A DNA stretch of 8,667 bases from Peptococcaceae bacterium UBA5356 (GTDB lineage Bacteria; Bacillota; Peptococcia; DRI-13; DTU073), in the NCBI GenBank assembly GCA_002407935.1, contig DHPU01000020.1, positions 1 through 8,667 on the forward strand, in the 5' to 3' direction. The first letter of the stretch is position 1, and every line of letters begins with the position of its first letter. Shown here one piece after another: positions 1-6,645 of the stretch. A model generated the notes under the pieces. That model made no database searches, had not been told where the DNA came from, and worked only from the letters and a program-made list of their open reading frames with translations. The position numbers and the translations under genes were made by a program.

Positions 1-9
1 ATTATACCA
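1..9 (-). promoter_or_regulatory. Extended -10 promoter element for the next gene downstream
   Basis: On the minus strand the sequence reads TGGTATAAT, a perfect TG-n-TATAAT extended -10 box. It lies just after the uvrB terminator and points out of the window. A -35 box is not convincing (TTTTAT at about 17 bp spacing), which is common for extended -10 promoters. The gene it drives is outside the window; uvrA would be a usual neighbour of uvrB, but that is inference. Confidence 0.45.
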
Positions 10-36
10 TACCCTGTGGTCCTATAAAATTACCAA

Positions 37-69
37 AATTTAAACGTCCCCACACGGGACGTTTAAATT
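37..69 (-). terminator. Hairpin terminator after uvrB
   Basis: A perfect 14-bp inverted repeat (AATTTAAACGTCCC at 37-50, its complement at 56-69) encloses a 5-nt loop, 36 bp past the uvrB stop. The upper stem is GC-rich (ACGTCCC/GGGACGT). The lower stem and following bases are T/A-rich on the minus strand (TTTAAATTTT, then GG), giving a short imperfect U-tract. This fits an intrinsic terminator of the uvrB transcript. The symmetric AT base might let it work in the other direction, but no plus-strand gene is present here. Confidence 0.7.
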
Positions 70-104
70 CACTCCCAAAAGTAATACATTTTCACTAAAA
101 TACT

Positions 105-2087
105 TTAGTGCAAATGTAGCTGACTCTTCATCTCAATCAACAAGTCCCGCAATTCGGCAGCCCGTTCGAAGGCCAACTCTTGAGCCGCTTCCTTCATTTC
201 CTTTTCCAGACGTTTAACCAGATTCTTTAATTCCTTCTTCGGCAGATTAGCCGGATCAACTCGATATTCACCCTTTTCTTCCGCCACTAAAGTAGCTTCA
301 ATCACATTTCGTATCCCTTTCTGCACTGTTTGAGGAATAATCCCATGCGCCTGATTATATGCAGTCTGAATTTTCCGGCGCCGCTCCGTTTCCTCCATCG
401 CCTTGCGCATCGAATCCGTAATTACATCAGCATACATGATTACTTGACCATGCACATTACGGGCCGCCCGCCCCATTGTCTGAATCAGCGACCGCTCCGA
501 ACGCAGAAAGCCCTCTTTATCCGCATCCAAGATCGCCACCAATGAAACCTCGGGTAAATCCAACCCTTCCCGCAGTAAGTTAATCCCTACTAATATATCA
601 AAAATACCCAAACGTAAATCGCGAATAATCTCCATCCGCTCCAACGTCTTAATCTCCGAATGAAGATAACGCACCTTCACGCCCATTTCCCGTAAATAAT
701 CCGTCAAATCCTCGGCCATCTTCTTGGTAAGTGTTGTAATCAATACCCGCTCGGCTCTGTCCACCCGTTTTTTGATTTCCTCCAGCAAATCATCCATTTG
801 CCCCTTTGTAGGTCTTACCGCAATCTCCGGATCAATCAAACCGGTCGGCCGGATAATCTGTTCCACCACCGCCCCGCTCCGGTTTAATTCATATTTCCCA
901 GGAGTAGCCGAAACATAAACTACCTGATTAACCCTTTGCTCAAACTCATCAAAACGCAAAGGCCGGTTATCCAAAGCGGAAGGCAGACGAAAACCATGTC
1001 CCACCAACGTTCCCTTCCGAGATTTATCCCCTTCGTACATCGCCCCGATCTGTGAAACAGTCACATGAGATTCATCAATCATAAGCAAATAATCGCGCGG
1101 GAAAAAGTCCAGCAGCGTATAAGGGCTCTCCCCCGGCTTCCGGCCCGTTAGATGACGGGAATAATTCTCAATCCCCGAACAAAAACCCACCTCCCGGATC
1201 ATCTCCAAATCATATCGCGTTCTTTGCTCTAGGCGCTGAGCTTCCAAAAGCTTGTCCCGGGTCCGCAAAACAGCCAGCCTTTCCTCCAACTCCTCCTCAA
1301 TCGTGACAAGAGCCTGTTCCCTCTTTTCCTTACCCGTCACATAATGATTAGCCGGAAAAATACTAACATGCTTCCGTAAAGCCAGCACTTCCCCCGTCAA
1401 AGTATCTACTTCCACAATCCGCTCGATCTCATCCCCAAACAACTCCACCCGCACAGCCTTTTCCCCATAAGAAACAGGAAAAATCTCTACCACATCACCC
1501 CGCACCCGAAAAGTGCCGCGCGTAAAATTAAGATCATTTCGGTCGTACTGAATATCGGTCAACCGCCTCAAGATAAAATCACGCTCTATATTCTGCCCCA
1601 CACGCAAAGAAAGAGACTGATCCCGGTATTCCTCCGGTGAACCCAAACCGTAAATACACGACACACTCGCCACAACAATCACATCCCGCCGTTCGAAAAG
1701 GGCGGCTGTAGCCGAGTGACGCAACTTCTCAATCTCCTCATTAATCGAAGCATCCTTTTCAATATAAGTATCTGTATGAGGCAAATATGCCTCCGGCTGA
1801 TAATAATCATAATAACTAACAAAATACTCTACCGCATTCTCCGGAAAAAACTCCTTAAACTCACCACACAGCTGGGCGGCTAACGTTTTATTATGAGCAA
1901 TAACCAAAGTAGGCTTCTGTACCTGCTGAATTACCTGGGCCATCGTAAAGGTTTTACCTGTCCCGGTAGCACCCAGCAACACTTGCTGCGGCATCCCCTG
2001 TTCCAGGTTTTTAACAATGGCACTAATAGCCCTAGGCTGATCTCCCCGGGGCTGATACTCTGACACTAATTTAAAGCTGTTTTCCAC
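105..2087 (-). CDS. uvrB: UvrABC excinuclease subunit B
   Basis: UvrB is the damage-verifying DNA helicase-like subunit of nucleotide excision repair. UvrA loads it at lesions and it then recruits UvrC for dual incision. The 660-residue length is normal for the family. Visible features are the N-terminal FKLVSEYxPxGDQP signature, Walker A GATGTGKT at residues 39-46 (Lys45), the beta-hairpin aromatic cluster Tyr92/93/95/96 that probes DNA, a DESH motif II near 338, a QTMGRAARN motif VI near 540, and a C-terminal UVR helical hairpin (about 620-656) for UvrC/UvrA contact. Translation probably starts at GTG (2085-2087), behind a GGGAAGTGA-like site about 9 nt upstream; that site is inside the 16-bp repeat at 2096-2111. 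A -10 TATAAT lies at 2145-2150. The MNT/HEPN pair sits directly upstream, and the reading frame is intact. Confidence 0.98.
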   Translation of the reverse strand: MENSFKLVSEYQPRGDQPRAISAIVKNLEQGMPQQVLLGATGTGKTFTMAQVIQQVQKPTLVIAHNKTLAAQLCGEFKEFFPENAVEYFVSYYDYYQPEAYLPHTDTYIEKDASINEEIEKLRHSATAALFERRDVIVVASVSCIYGLGSPEEYRDQSLSLRVGQNIERDFILRRLTDIQYDRNDLNFTRGTFRVRGDVVEIFPVSYGEKAVRVELFGDEIERIVEVDTLTGEVLALRKHVSIFPANHYVTGKEKREQALVTIEEELEERLAVLRTRDKLLEAQRLEQRTRYDLEMIREVGFCSGIENYSRHLTGRKPGESPYTLLDFFPRDYLLMIDESHVTVSQIGAMYEGDKSRKGTLVGHGFRLPSALDNRPLRFDEFEQRVNQVVYVSATPGKYELNRSGAVVEQIIRPTGLIDPEIAVRPTKGQMDDLLEEIKKRVDRAERVLITTLTKKMAEDLTDYLREMGVKVRYLHSEIKTLERMEIIRDLRLGIFDILVGINLLREGLDLPEVSLVAILDADKEGFLRSERSLIQTMGRAARNVHGQVIMYADVITDSMRKAMEETERRRKIQTAYNQAHGIIPQTVQKGIRNVIEATLVAEEKGEYRVDPANLPKKELKNLVKRLEKEMKEAAQELAFERAAELRDLLIEMKSQLHLH

Positions 2088-2095
2088 TTTGTCTT

Positions 2096-2111
2096 TTCAC
2101 TTCCCATAATA
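2096..2111. repeat. 16-bp direct repeat, left copy flanking the MNT/HEPN module
   Basis: TTCACTTCCCATAATA at 2096-2111 recurs exactly, in the same orientation, at 2868-2883. The two copies bracket the whole MNT/HEPN gene pair and nothing else. This copy also carries the presumed ribosome binding site of uvrB. It may be a recombination or target-site duplication scar; no transposase or terminal inverted repeats are visible. Confidence 0.8.
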
Positions 2112-2134
2112 GACAGGGTGAGGTTCTTCTGTCT
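2111..2134. repeat. Imperfect stem-loop/operator-like inverted repeat before uvrB
   Basis: AGACAG (2111-2116) and CTGTCT (2129-2134) form a 6-bp inverted repeat with a 12-nt loop, in the presumed 5' untranslated region of uvrB. It could be a small RNA hairpin or a protein site. It does not match the Gram-positive SOS box (GAAC-N4-GTTC). Short repeats of this size can arise by chance. Confidence 0.25.
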
Positions 2135-2138
2135 GTAT

Positions 2139-2153
2139 CAATATATTATATTG
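2139..2153 (-). promoter_or_regulatory. Putative uvrB -10 region within a 15-bp AT palindrome
   Basis: A TATAAT hexamer reads on the minus strand at 2150-2145, about 58 bp upstream of the uvrB start. It is embedded in CAATATATTATATTG, a 15-bp perfect inverted repeat centred on 2146. No good -35 box is seen: TTCAAA is present but 19 bp away. The palindrome could be an operator overlapping the promoter, or just AT-rich sequence. The region lies just past the end of the HEPN gene. Confidence 0.35.
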
Positions 2154-2161
2154 TATTGTAC

Positions 2162-2542
2162 TTAAAGCCTTTGAAGTATAAATTCCAATATACTGTCGGC
2201 ATCAGCAATGGCTGTTTCTACATCACCATCTGTAATTTGTAACTCAAAAGGGTACCTAGGCTGTACACCAAATGCAGTGAGATTAATGCACTGCTTACTT
2301 ATTTCGTTAAAGCTTTCATCAAAATCCGCACACATTTTACATAGTAATCTTAAGTCATGAGTTCGGGATGGCTCTATATCTCTGTTAATCAGATAAGCTT
2401 TTAACGCCTTCTCCGCTGCTTGTTCACAGTGATAACAAATTATTTCCAAAGGAACAGGGTGCATCCCTAAAAGATATTTTGCACTATTAATATCTTTATT
2501 CGCGAAATTAAGCCATTCTTTGACTATATTAATTTTTTCCAT
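2162..2542 (-). CDS. HEPN domain protein, partner of the adjacent MNT nucleotidyltransferase
   Basis: This 126-residue, mostly helical protein has the hallmarks of the small HEPN family (PF05168 type): a WLxxAxxDIxxAxxLL-like N-terminal helix, CYHCEQAAEKALKAYL, THDLRLL, and a C-terminal RYPFE...DADSILEFI segment. Family knowledge says such proteins pair with minimal nucleotidyltransferases, either as toxin/antitoxin pairs (HepT/MntA) or as a helical substrate-binding subunit (HI0074/HI0073 type). The RNase motif R-x(4-6)-H is not present: the nearest Arg-to-His distance is R-x7-H. A nuclease toxin role is therefore doubtful. Its ATG overlaps the end of the MNT gene by 14 nt and is preceded by GGAGTGAT at good spacing, so the two are translated from one mRNA, probably in equal amounts. 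The biological target is unknown. Confidence 0.9.
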   Translation of the reverse strand: MEKINIVKEWLNFANKDINSAKYLLGMHPVPLEIICYHCEQAAEKALKAYLINRDIEPSRTHDLRLLCKMCADFDESFNEISKQCINLTAFGVQPRYPFELQITDGDVETAIADADSILEFILQRL

Positions 2543-2855
2543 ACAACATCACTCCATCCCTAACAACTGTTCTTTCAATAGTAGGCAAGTTTTTACGCTG
2601 ATGAAAAACACTTGATCTGCTTACAAGAATGTCAATAGGTTTTTTTTGTTCTTTATAAATAGCTGTTCCGATCATCTGCATGGCTTCAATTGGGCGAATA
2701 CTATCATCAGGAATTACAATATAAATATCATAATCACTTTCTTCAGAATGATTTTCATACGCATAAGAACCAAAAAGATATATTGCTTCAGCCTCAATTG
2801 TATTAAGAATAACTTGCTTAATATTTTCCAACTCATTAATAATTTGGTTATCCAT
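2529..2855 (-). CDS. Minimal nucleotidyltransferase (MNT, MntA-like)
   Basis: This 108-residue DNA polymerase beta-superfamily nucleotidyltransferase has the complete catalytic pattern: GS at 29-30, then ten residues, then D41-x-D43 (the GSX10DXD motif), and a third carboxylate at D75 (PIDIL). These residues bind metal-NTP, so the enzyme is predicted active. In characterised HepT/MntA systems such enzymes neutralise the HEPN partner by AMPylating a tyrosine; the substrate here is not established. The ATG at 2853-2855 is chosen because AAGGTGAT lies 3 nt upstream. An in-frame ATG at 2879 is unlikely, since the promoter -10 (2885-2890) would place the transcript start at about that codon. It overlaps the downstream HEPN gene by 14 nt. 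It is more AT-rich than its neighbours, fitting later acquisition. Confidence 0.92.
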   Translation of the reverse strand: MDNQIINELENIKQVILNTIEAEAIYLFGSYAYENHSEESDYDIYIVIPDDSIRPIEAMQMIGTAIYKEQKKPIDILVSRSSVFHQRKNLPTIERTVVRDGVMLYGKN

Positions 2856-2858
2856 GTT

Positions 2859-2866
2859 ATCACCTT
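2859..2866 (-). promoter_or_regulatory. Ribosome binding site that fixes the MNT start
   Basis: AAGGTGAT on the minus strand lies 3 nt before the ATG at 2855, a near-complete match to the anti-Shine-Dalgarno sequence. It supports this ATG over the in-frame ATG eight codons upstream, which has no such site. Confidence 0.75.
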
Positions 2867-2867
2867 C

Positions 2868-2883
2868 TTCACTTCCCATAATA
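2868..2883. repeat. 16-bp direct repeat, right copy flanking the MNT/HEPN module
   Basis: This is an exact copy of TTCACTTCCCATAATA found at 2096-2111. It lies between the promoter -10 box and the MNT ribosome binding site, so the repeat pair encloses both MNT and HEPN reading frames and their ribosome binding sites but leaves the promoter outside. Confidence 0.8.
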
Positions 2884-2884
2884 A

Positions 2885-2893
2885 ATTATACCA
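2885..2893 (-). promoter_or_regulatory. Extended -10 promoter for the MNT/HEPN operon
   Basis: The minus strand reads TGGTATAAT, a consensus extended -10, only about 12 bp after the stop of the PDZ gene. The predicted transcript start is near 2878. No clear -35 is visible. The same extended -10 nonamer appears at 1-9. Because it lies outside the 16-bp repeat, it may have been the uvrB promoter before the module arrived. Confidence 0.6.
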
Positions 2894-2905
2894 CAAAACA
2901 CTTTA

Positions 2906-4165
2906 CTAACCGGTGATTTTCTTCCACCATCTTTTCAAAAGGCTAGCCGAAGCGGAAATATACAGATATTTACCCGTATACCATTCAGGTACAGGAATAT
3001 GTCCCCAAGCTTCTCCTGCCTTACACTTCACTACCGTCTGCCGTGTTTTCCCCTGCTCATCAGCAGGATGCTCACCGCAGGCATACTCCAACTTATGCAA
3101 AGTTTCAGACGTTCCCGCCAAAACAGCCCTTTGCAACTCCCACTCATCATGAACAGGAAGCCCATTCACGGTCACAAAAATGTCTCCCGCCCTCACTCCT
3201 GCCTTGGCCAAAGGGCTGCCCATCCGCACATGCAGGAGCTTTAAGCCCCTTTCCACCGGTACATAAAGCGGTTCTCCGCTCACCTCTCTTTTATACCCCC
3301 AATAAATAATGGCTTCATGACCCAAAGGACCAAACAACGCTGCCACATAAGCCAAGGGAGCAACATAGCTGGCCGCTACTGCTAAGCCCAAAAGCAACAC
3401 ACTATACCCCGCCAGTTCCCAAGCCGCTCGCCGTGTTTTAACGCGGGGAGTAGTCGTCATGGCAATATCACCATAACCTAATACAGCCGGTATCCCCAGC
3501 ATACTATAAACAAGCTCGCCTCCCCTTACGCCTAACTCCGGTTTAATTAAAGGCCACCAATCAGGCATACTGAACAAACCCTTCACTACATCCGGCTCCG
3601 GATATACACCAACAAAAAAAACCACCAAAGGTAAGGGCCAAAATTTCTGTAAGTTATAACCCCCTACTACTCTTCCTTCCTTGTTCTTAACATAAATAGG
3701 CAGTGGACAAATACTGCCCGTTAAATAGATTAACAGAGCCTCTACCAAGTGCAAAACGGCAACTAAAGCCATCACCTGAGGTACACTGATCTGTGGAAAA
3801 CCAAAAAACAGATAAGTAAGGGAAAGAACCCCACCGGCATAAGCAAAACACAAAAAACGCTGTTGGATCAGCATTAATCCCAGCGCCGTAAAAAGCAGAT
3901 AAAATCCACCTATTTTATTAACAGATACACCCACAAAAACCAGCAAAATACTTCCTACAAAGCCCCCCATTATCCCGGAAAAAAGCGCCAACAATATTAA
4001 ACGCCAGGGGGTTTCTCCTGACGTTTTAAACAAATGCCGAGACATAGTACCCATTTTTCGGTACAACAATACTACAATAACGATAAAAATCCAAAAAATT
4101 TTCTCTTCAAAGACCGAAAAAAGGCTCTTGAAAATTAAAGGTAAAAGGTCAAATATAGGGAACAT
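2906..4165 (-). CDS. Polytopic membrane protein with C-terminal PDZ domain (MinJ-like)
   Basis: This 419-residue protein has about seven or eight hydrophobic segments across its first 290 residues. A soluble C-terminal region follows, containing a PDZ domain (about 305-365; core GSPLAKAGVRAGDIFVTVNG) and a basic tail. Bacillus subtilis MinJ, which bridges DivIVA and MinD at the division site, has the same layout (multi-span membrane part plus C-terminal PDZ) and is encoded near ftsEX-ctpB. This makes a MinJ-like division or topology role plausible but not proven, and no gene symbol is assigned. The ATG at 4163-4165 is chosen because GAGGAGTGA lies 5 nt upstream. A GTG three codons earlier is itself part of that ribosome binding site. 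It lies 20 nt after the ctp stop, so it is very likely co-transcribed. No terminator follows; the MNT promoter begins almost at once. Confidence 0.88.
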   Translation of the reverse strand: MFPIFDLLPLIFKSLFSVFEEKIFWIFIVIVVLLYRKMGTMSRHLFKTSGETPWRLILLALFSGIMGGFVGSILLVFVGVSVNKIGGFYLLFTALGLMLIQQRFLCFAYAGGVLSLTYLFFGFPQISVPQVMALVAVLHLVEALLIYLTGSICPLPIYVKNKEGRVVGGYNLQKFWPLPLVVFFVGVYPEPDVVKGLFSMPDWWPLIKPELGVRGGELVYSMLGIPAVLGYGDIAMTTTPRVKTRRAAWELAGYSVLLLGLAVAASYVAPLAYVAALFGPLGHEAIIYWGYKREVSGEPLYVPVERGLKLLHVRMGSPLAKAGVRAGDIFVTVNGLPVHDEWELQRAVLAGTSETLHKLEYACGEHPADEQGKTRQTVVKCKAGEAWGHIPVPEWYTGKYLYISASASLLKRWWKKITG

Positions 4166-4170
4166 CCGAG

Positions 4171-4179
4171 TCACTCCTC
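4171..4179 (-). promoter_or_regulatory. Ribosome binding site that fixes the PDZ-protein start
   Basis: GAGGAGTGA reads on the minus strand, ending 5 nt before the ATG at 4165. The GTG at 4172-4174, which would otherwise extend the protein by three residues, lies inside this site and so is not the start. Confidence 0.75.
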
Positions 4180-4185
4180 AAACAA

Positions 4186-5328
4186 TCATGGCTTTTTCAT
4201 CTGTTCCTGCAAAACCTCGATCGCCTTCTTTAATTGTGTATCCTCTTTATCCTCCGCCGTTAAAATTACCTCTATATCAGGATGAATTCCTTCAGCCTGA
4301 ATATCAACTTTATTCGGTGTTAAATATTTAGCCGTTGTCAACTTAATGGCATCTCCGCCCGGCATGGGGACAAGAACCTGTACCAGCGCCTTGCCAAACG
4401 ATTTTTCTCCGACCAAAATTCCCACCTGCAAATCCTTAATCGCACCCGCCAAAACCTCAGAGGCACTGGCACTACCCCCGTTAATCAACACAACCAAGGG
4501 TATGGCGATTTTTTCCGACACCATATTTTTCATTGTTTCTGTTTGCCCGTTTTTATCTACAATATAAACCACAGGACCCTCCGGTAAAAAATACTTCGCC
4601 ATATTTACCGCAGATGCTAAATCCCCTCCGGGATTATCTCTTAAATCCAAAACCAACCCTTTAATATTCTTTTGCAGCAGCTTTTGCAAATGACTAGCTA
4701 ACGCTTCATCTGAATTACTGGCAAAAAGGTTTAACTGTAAATAACCGATGTGATCATCCAATACTTCGCTCTCAACCGTAGGAACATTTATCACATCTCT
4801 AATTATAGTAAATTCCTTAATAGCCCCTTCCCTAAGAACACTTACCTGCACCTGCGTCCCCGGTTCGCCACGCATCTGATTCACCGTTTCATCAATATCC
4901 ATATCACTGGTTAATTTCTCATTAACCTTATAAATAACATCACCCTTTTGCAGTCCCGCCCTAGCTGCGGGTGTTTCCTGAATTACGGAAAATACCACAA
5001 ATTTACTTTCCTTAACCCCGACAGATACCCCAATGCCCCCAATTGAACCTTCAATGTGCTGCGTAAATTCCTGGTATTCTTTTTGATCCATATAAACAGA
5101 ATACGGGTCGTGCAAAGATTCCACCATGCCCCGCACCGCACCCCCTAACATCTGCTTTAACGGGACATCCTCCAAATACTGCATTTTAATGATTGTTGCT
5201 ACCTGTAGCATCTTCGTGACATTTTGATAATTCGTTACCAAAAAAGCCCCCATTAAAAACGTTACGGAGAAACTGATAATTACCAATACCAGCCATATGT
5301 TACGGAAGATTTTCCGATTCCCTACCAA
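4186..5328 (-). CDS. Carboxy-terminal processing protease, S41 family (CtpA/CtpB-like)
   Basis: This membrane-anchored extracytoplasmic serine protease cleaves substrates near their C-termini. From the TTG start it has 380 residues. It begins with one hydrophobic anchor (about 10-33), then a helical region, a PDZ domain (about 92-170; GIGVSVG...PAARAGLQKGDVIYKVN), and an S41 core with LDLRDNPGG. The Ser-Lys-Gln active site is complete: Ser288 in GGSASASE, Lys313 in FGKALVQ and Gln317, spaced 25 and 4 residues apart as in B. subtilis CtpB. A short C-terminal tail follows. The start is uncertain: GAGGTGA (5335-5341) directly touches the ATG at 5334, too close for good initiation, but is 6 nt from TTG at 5326-5328, which I prefer. 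Ctp proteases often sit beside ftsEX/M23 genes. The 145 bp upstream is AT-rich and holds no gene or clear promoter. Confidence 0.95.
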   Translation of the reverse strand: MVGNRKIFRNIWLVLVIISFSVTFLMGAFLVTNYQNVTKMLQVATIIKMQYLEDVPLKQMLGGAVRGMVESLHDPYSVYMDQKEYQEFTQHIEGSIGGIGVSVGVKESKFVVFSVIQETPAARAGLQKGDVIYKVNEKLTSDMDIDETVNQMRGEPGTQVQVSVLREGAIKEFTIIRDVINVPTVESEVLDDHIGYLQLNLFASNSDEALASHLQKLLQKNIKGLVLDLRDNPGGDLASAVNMAKYFLPEGPVVYIVDKNGQTETMKNMVSEKIAIPLVVLINGGSASASEVLAGAIKDLQVGILVGEKSFGKALVQVLVPMPGGDAIKLTTAKYLTPNKVDIQAEGIHPDIEVILTAEDKEDTQLKKAIEVLQEQMKKP

Positions 5329-5334
5329 TATCAT

Positions 5335-5341
5335 TCACCTC
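5335..5341 (-). promoter_or_regulatory. Ribosome binding site favouring a TTG start for the Ctp protease
   Basis: GAGGTGA on the minus strand abuts ATG (5332-5334) with zero spacing, but lies 6 nt before an in-frame TTG (5326-5328). Normal spacing favours TTG, removing two residues from the longest frame. Confidence 0.55.
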
Positions 5342-5473
5342 TAAATTTACTTCGAAAATCCCAAAAAATATTAATCTCCAAACCTCAATTTAAAACTTCT
5401 CCCTTTTTATTAATATGCATTTCCATCTTATCTTATTAATCTAAGAAAAACAATAATTATTACAGCTTCATAA

Positions 5474-6631
5474 TTACGGTTTTACATAATTCAACGGATT
5501 CTGGGGTTCCCCTTTGACACGAATAATAAAATCCAGATGCGGACCGGTGCTCCACCCCGTACTACCGACTTTCCCGATAGCCTCCCCTTTTTTTACCCGA
5601 TCCCCTGCCTGCACTGAATAAGCCGATAAATGAGAATACTGAGTGGACATATCACCACCGTGATCAATGATAATCGCCCGGCCGTAACCGCCCTTATTTC
5701 CGACATAGACTACCCGTCCATTCTCCGCTGCTTGAATAATCGTTCCCCTTGATGCCCGTATATCAATGCCCGCATGAAAGCTTTTTTTCTTGAAAATGGG
5801 ATGTACTCTAGGCCCAAAAAATGAAGAAATGCCACTATGACCGGGCAGCGGCCAAGCCATTTTCCCCATGCCCATGTAAGCTTCCTTGTGACTCTCCTGC
5901 CATTCGCGAATAAACTGATCCAGCCCCTTACGCACCTCATCCAACTCATCCATAGAACGGCTGTAATCTTCCTTTTGTTCGTGAATAGATTTTAAGAGAT
6001 TATTCTTCTGCCGCGATTGTAACTCCATTTGCCTCTGCTTATATTCCTTTTGTTTTCGCAAGGCGTAATATGTGTCCACCCTCTCCTGCAACTCCGCTTT
6101 CTTTTCCAGCAGATCCTGTTTAGCTTCCTCTAATTCTTTCAACAGCTTCGTATCATTATTAGCAATCCTTTGCATAAAATCAAAACGCGTTAAAAAATCA
6201 GTTATACTGGTTGCTTGCAACAAAACCTCTAAAAAATTTACTTTCCCCTGCTGATAAATATTCTGTACACGTCCATTAAAATAGCTTGTCCTTTCCGCAA
6301 CCAAAACGTGGGCTTTATTTATTTCTTCCTGCGCAACCTCTAACAGTGCCTGCGTCATCTCTATCGTTGTTTTCAAAGAAACAACATCTTTTTCTAAAGA
6401 ATCCAGACTGTTTTCTAACTGTTTAAGCTGACCCAAAACCTTGCGCTCTTCCGTTTCCTTCTGACTGTATAATTTTTCGTAACGGGAAATCGCCTCGGTA
6501 ATATCCTGCATTTCCTGCATCTTTTTTTCTATTTCGGTTAAGGCAAAAAGAGGCTGAGCTATAACGAAAGACGACAACAGTATCCCCGCCACGACAAATT
6601 TACCAAAACCGCCCTTTTTAACCAAGCACAC
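5474..6631 (-). CDS. Secreted coiled-coil M23 (LytM) peptidase, EnvC/CwlO/PcsB-like FtsEX partner
   Basis: This secreted murein hydrolase or hydrolase activator has about 385 residues. It has a signal peptide (basic VKKGGFGK, then a hydrophobic stretch ending near ALTE), a long coiled coil (about residues 30-250) and a C-terminal LytM/M23 domain (about 280-382). In other bacteria FtsEX regulates EnvC, CwlO or PcsB through just such coiled coils, and this gene follows ftsEX. Catalytic-site residues seen are His286 and Asp290 (HAGID), His334 (YSHLS) and His365. The usual HxH motif (GPHLHF) reads GPHLDF, so the expected zinc ligand His is Asp367 (codon 5531-5533, GAT). Either zinc binding is altered or the protein acts as an activator. 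The GTG start at 6631 follows GGGGAGGGGG at good spacing. An ATG at 6649 lacks a binding site but overlaps the possible small ORF's stop (ATGA). Confidence 0.93.
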   Translation of the reverse strand: MCLVKKGGFGKFVVAGILLSSFVIAQPLFALTEIEKKMQEMQDITEAISRYEKLYSQKETEERKVLGQLKQLENSLDSLEKDVVSLKTTIEMTQALLEVAQEEINKAHVLVAERTSYFNGRVQNIYQQGKVNFLEVLLQATSITDFLTRFDFMQRIANNDTKLLKELEEAKQDLLEKKAELQERVDTYYALRKQKEYKQRQMELQSRQKNNLLKSIHEQKEDYSRSMDELDEVRKGLDQFIREWQESHKEAYMGMGKMAWPLPGHSGISSFFGPRVHPIFKKKSFHAGIDIRASRGTIIQAAENGRVVYVGNKGGYGRAIIIDHGGDMSTQYSHLSAYSVQAGDRVKKGEAIGKVGSTGWSTGPHLDFIIRVKGEPQNPLNYVKP

Positions 6632-6635
6632 TTTT

Positions 6636-6645
6636 CCCCCTCCCC
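6636..6645 (-). promoter_or_regulatory. Ribosome binding site favouring a GTG start for the M23 protein
   Basis: The minus strand reads GGGGAGGGGG, containing a full GGAGG core about 7 nt before GTG at 6629-6631. The ATG at 6647-6649 precedes this site and has only A-rich sequence upstream. Confidence 0.55.

Noticed and set aside
2646..2909. 87-codon plus-strand open frame across the MNT gene
   Set aside because: It is antisense to the MNT coding region with its catalytic motif, has a low-complexity AT-driven product, and shows no ribosome binding site.
5335..5473. Promoter in the AT-rich gap before the Ctp gene (TTGTTT-N17-TAAGAT)
   Set aside because: Both hexamers match poorly, and such pairs are expected by chance in AT-rich DNA. 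Read-through from the M23 gene is equally possible.
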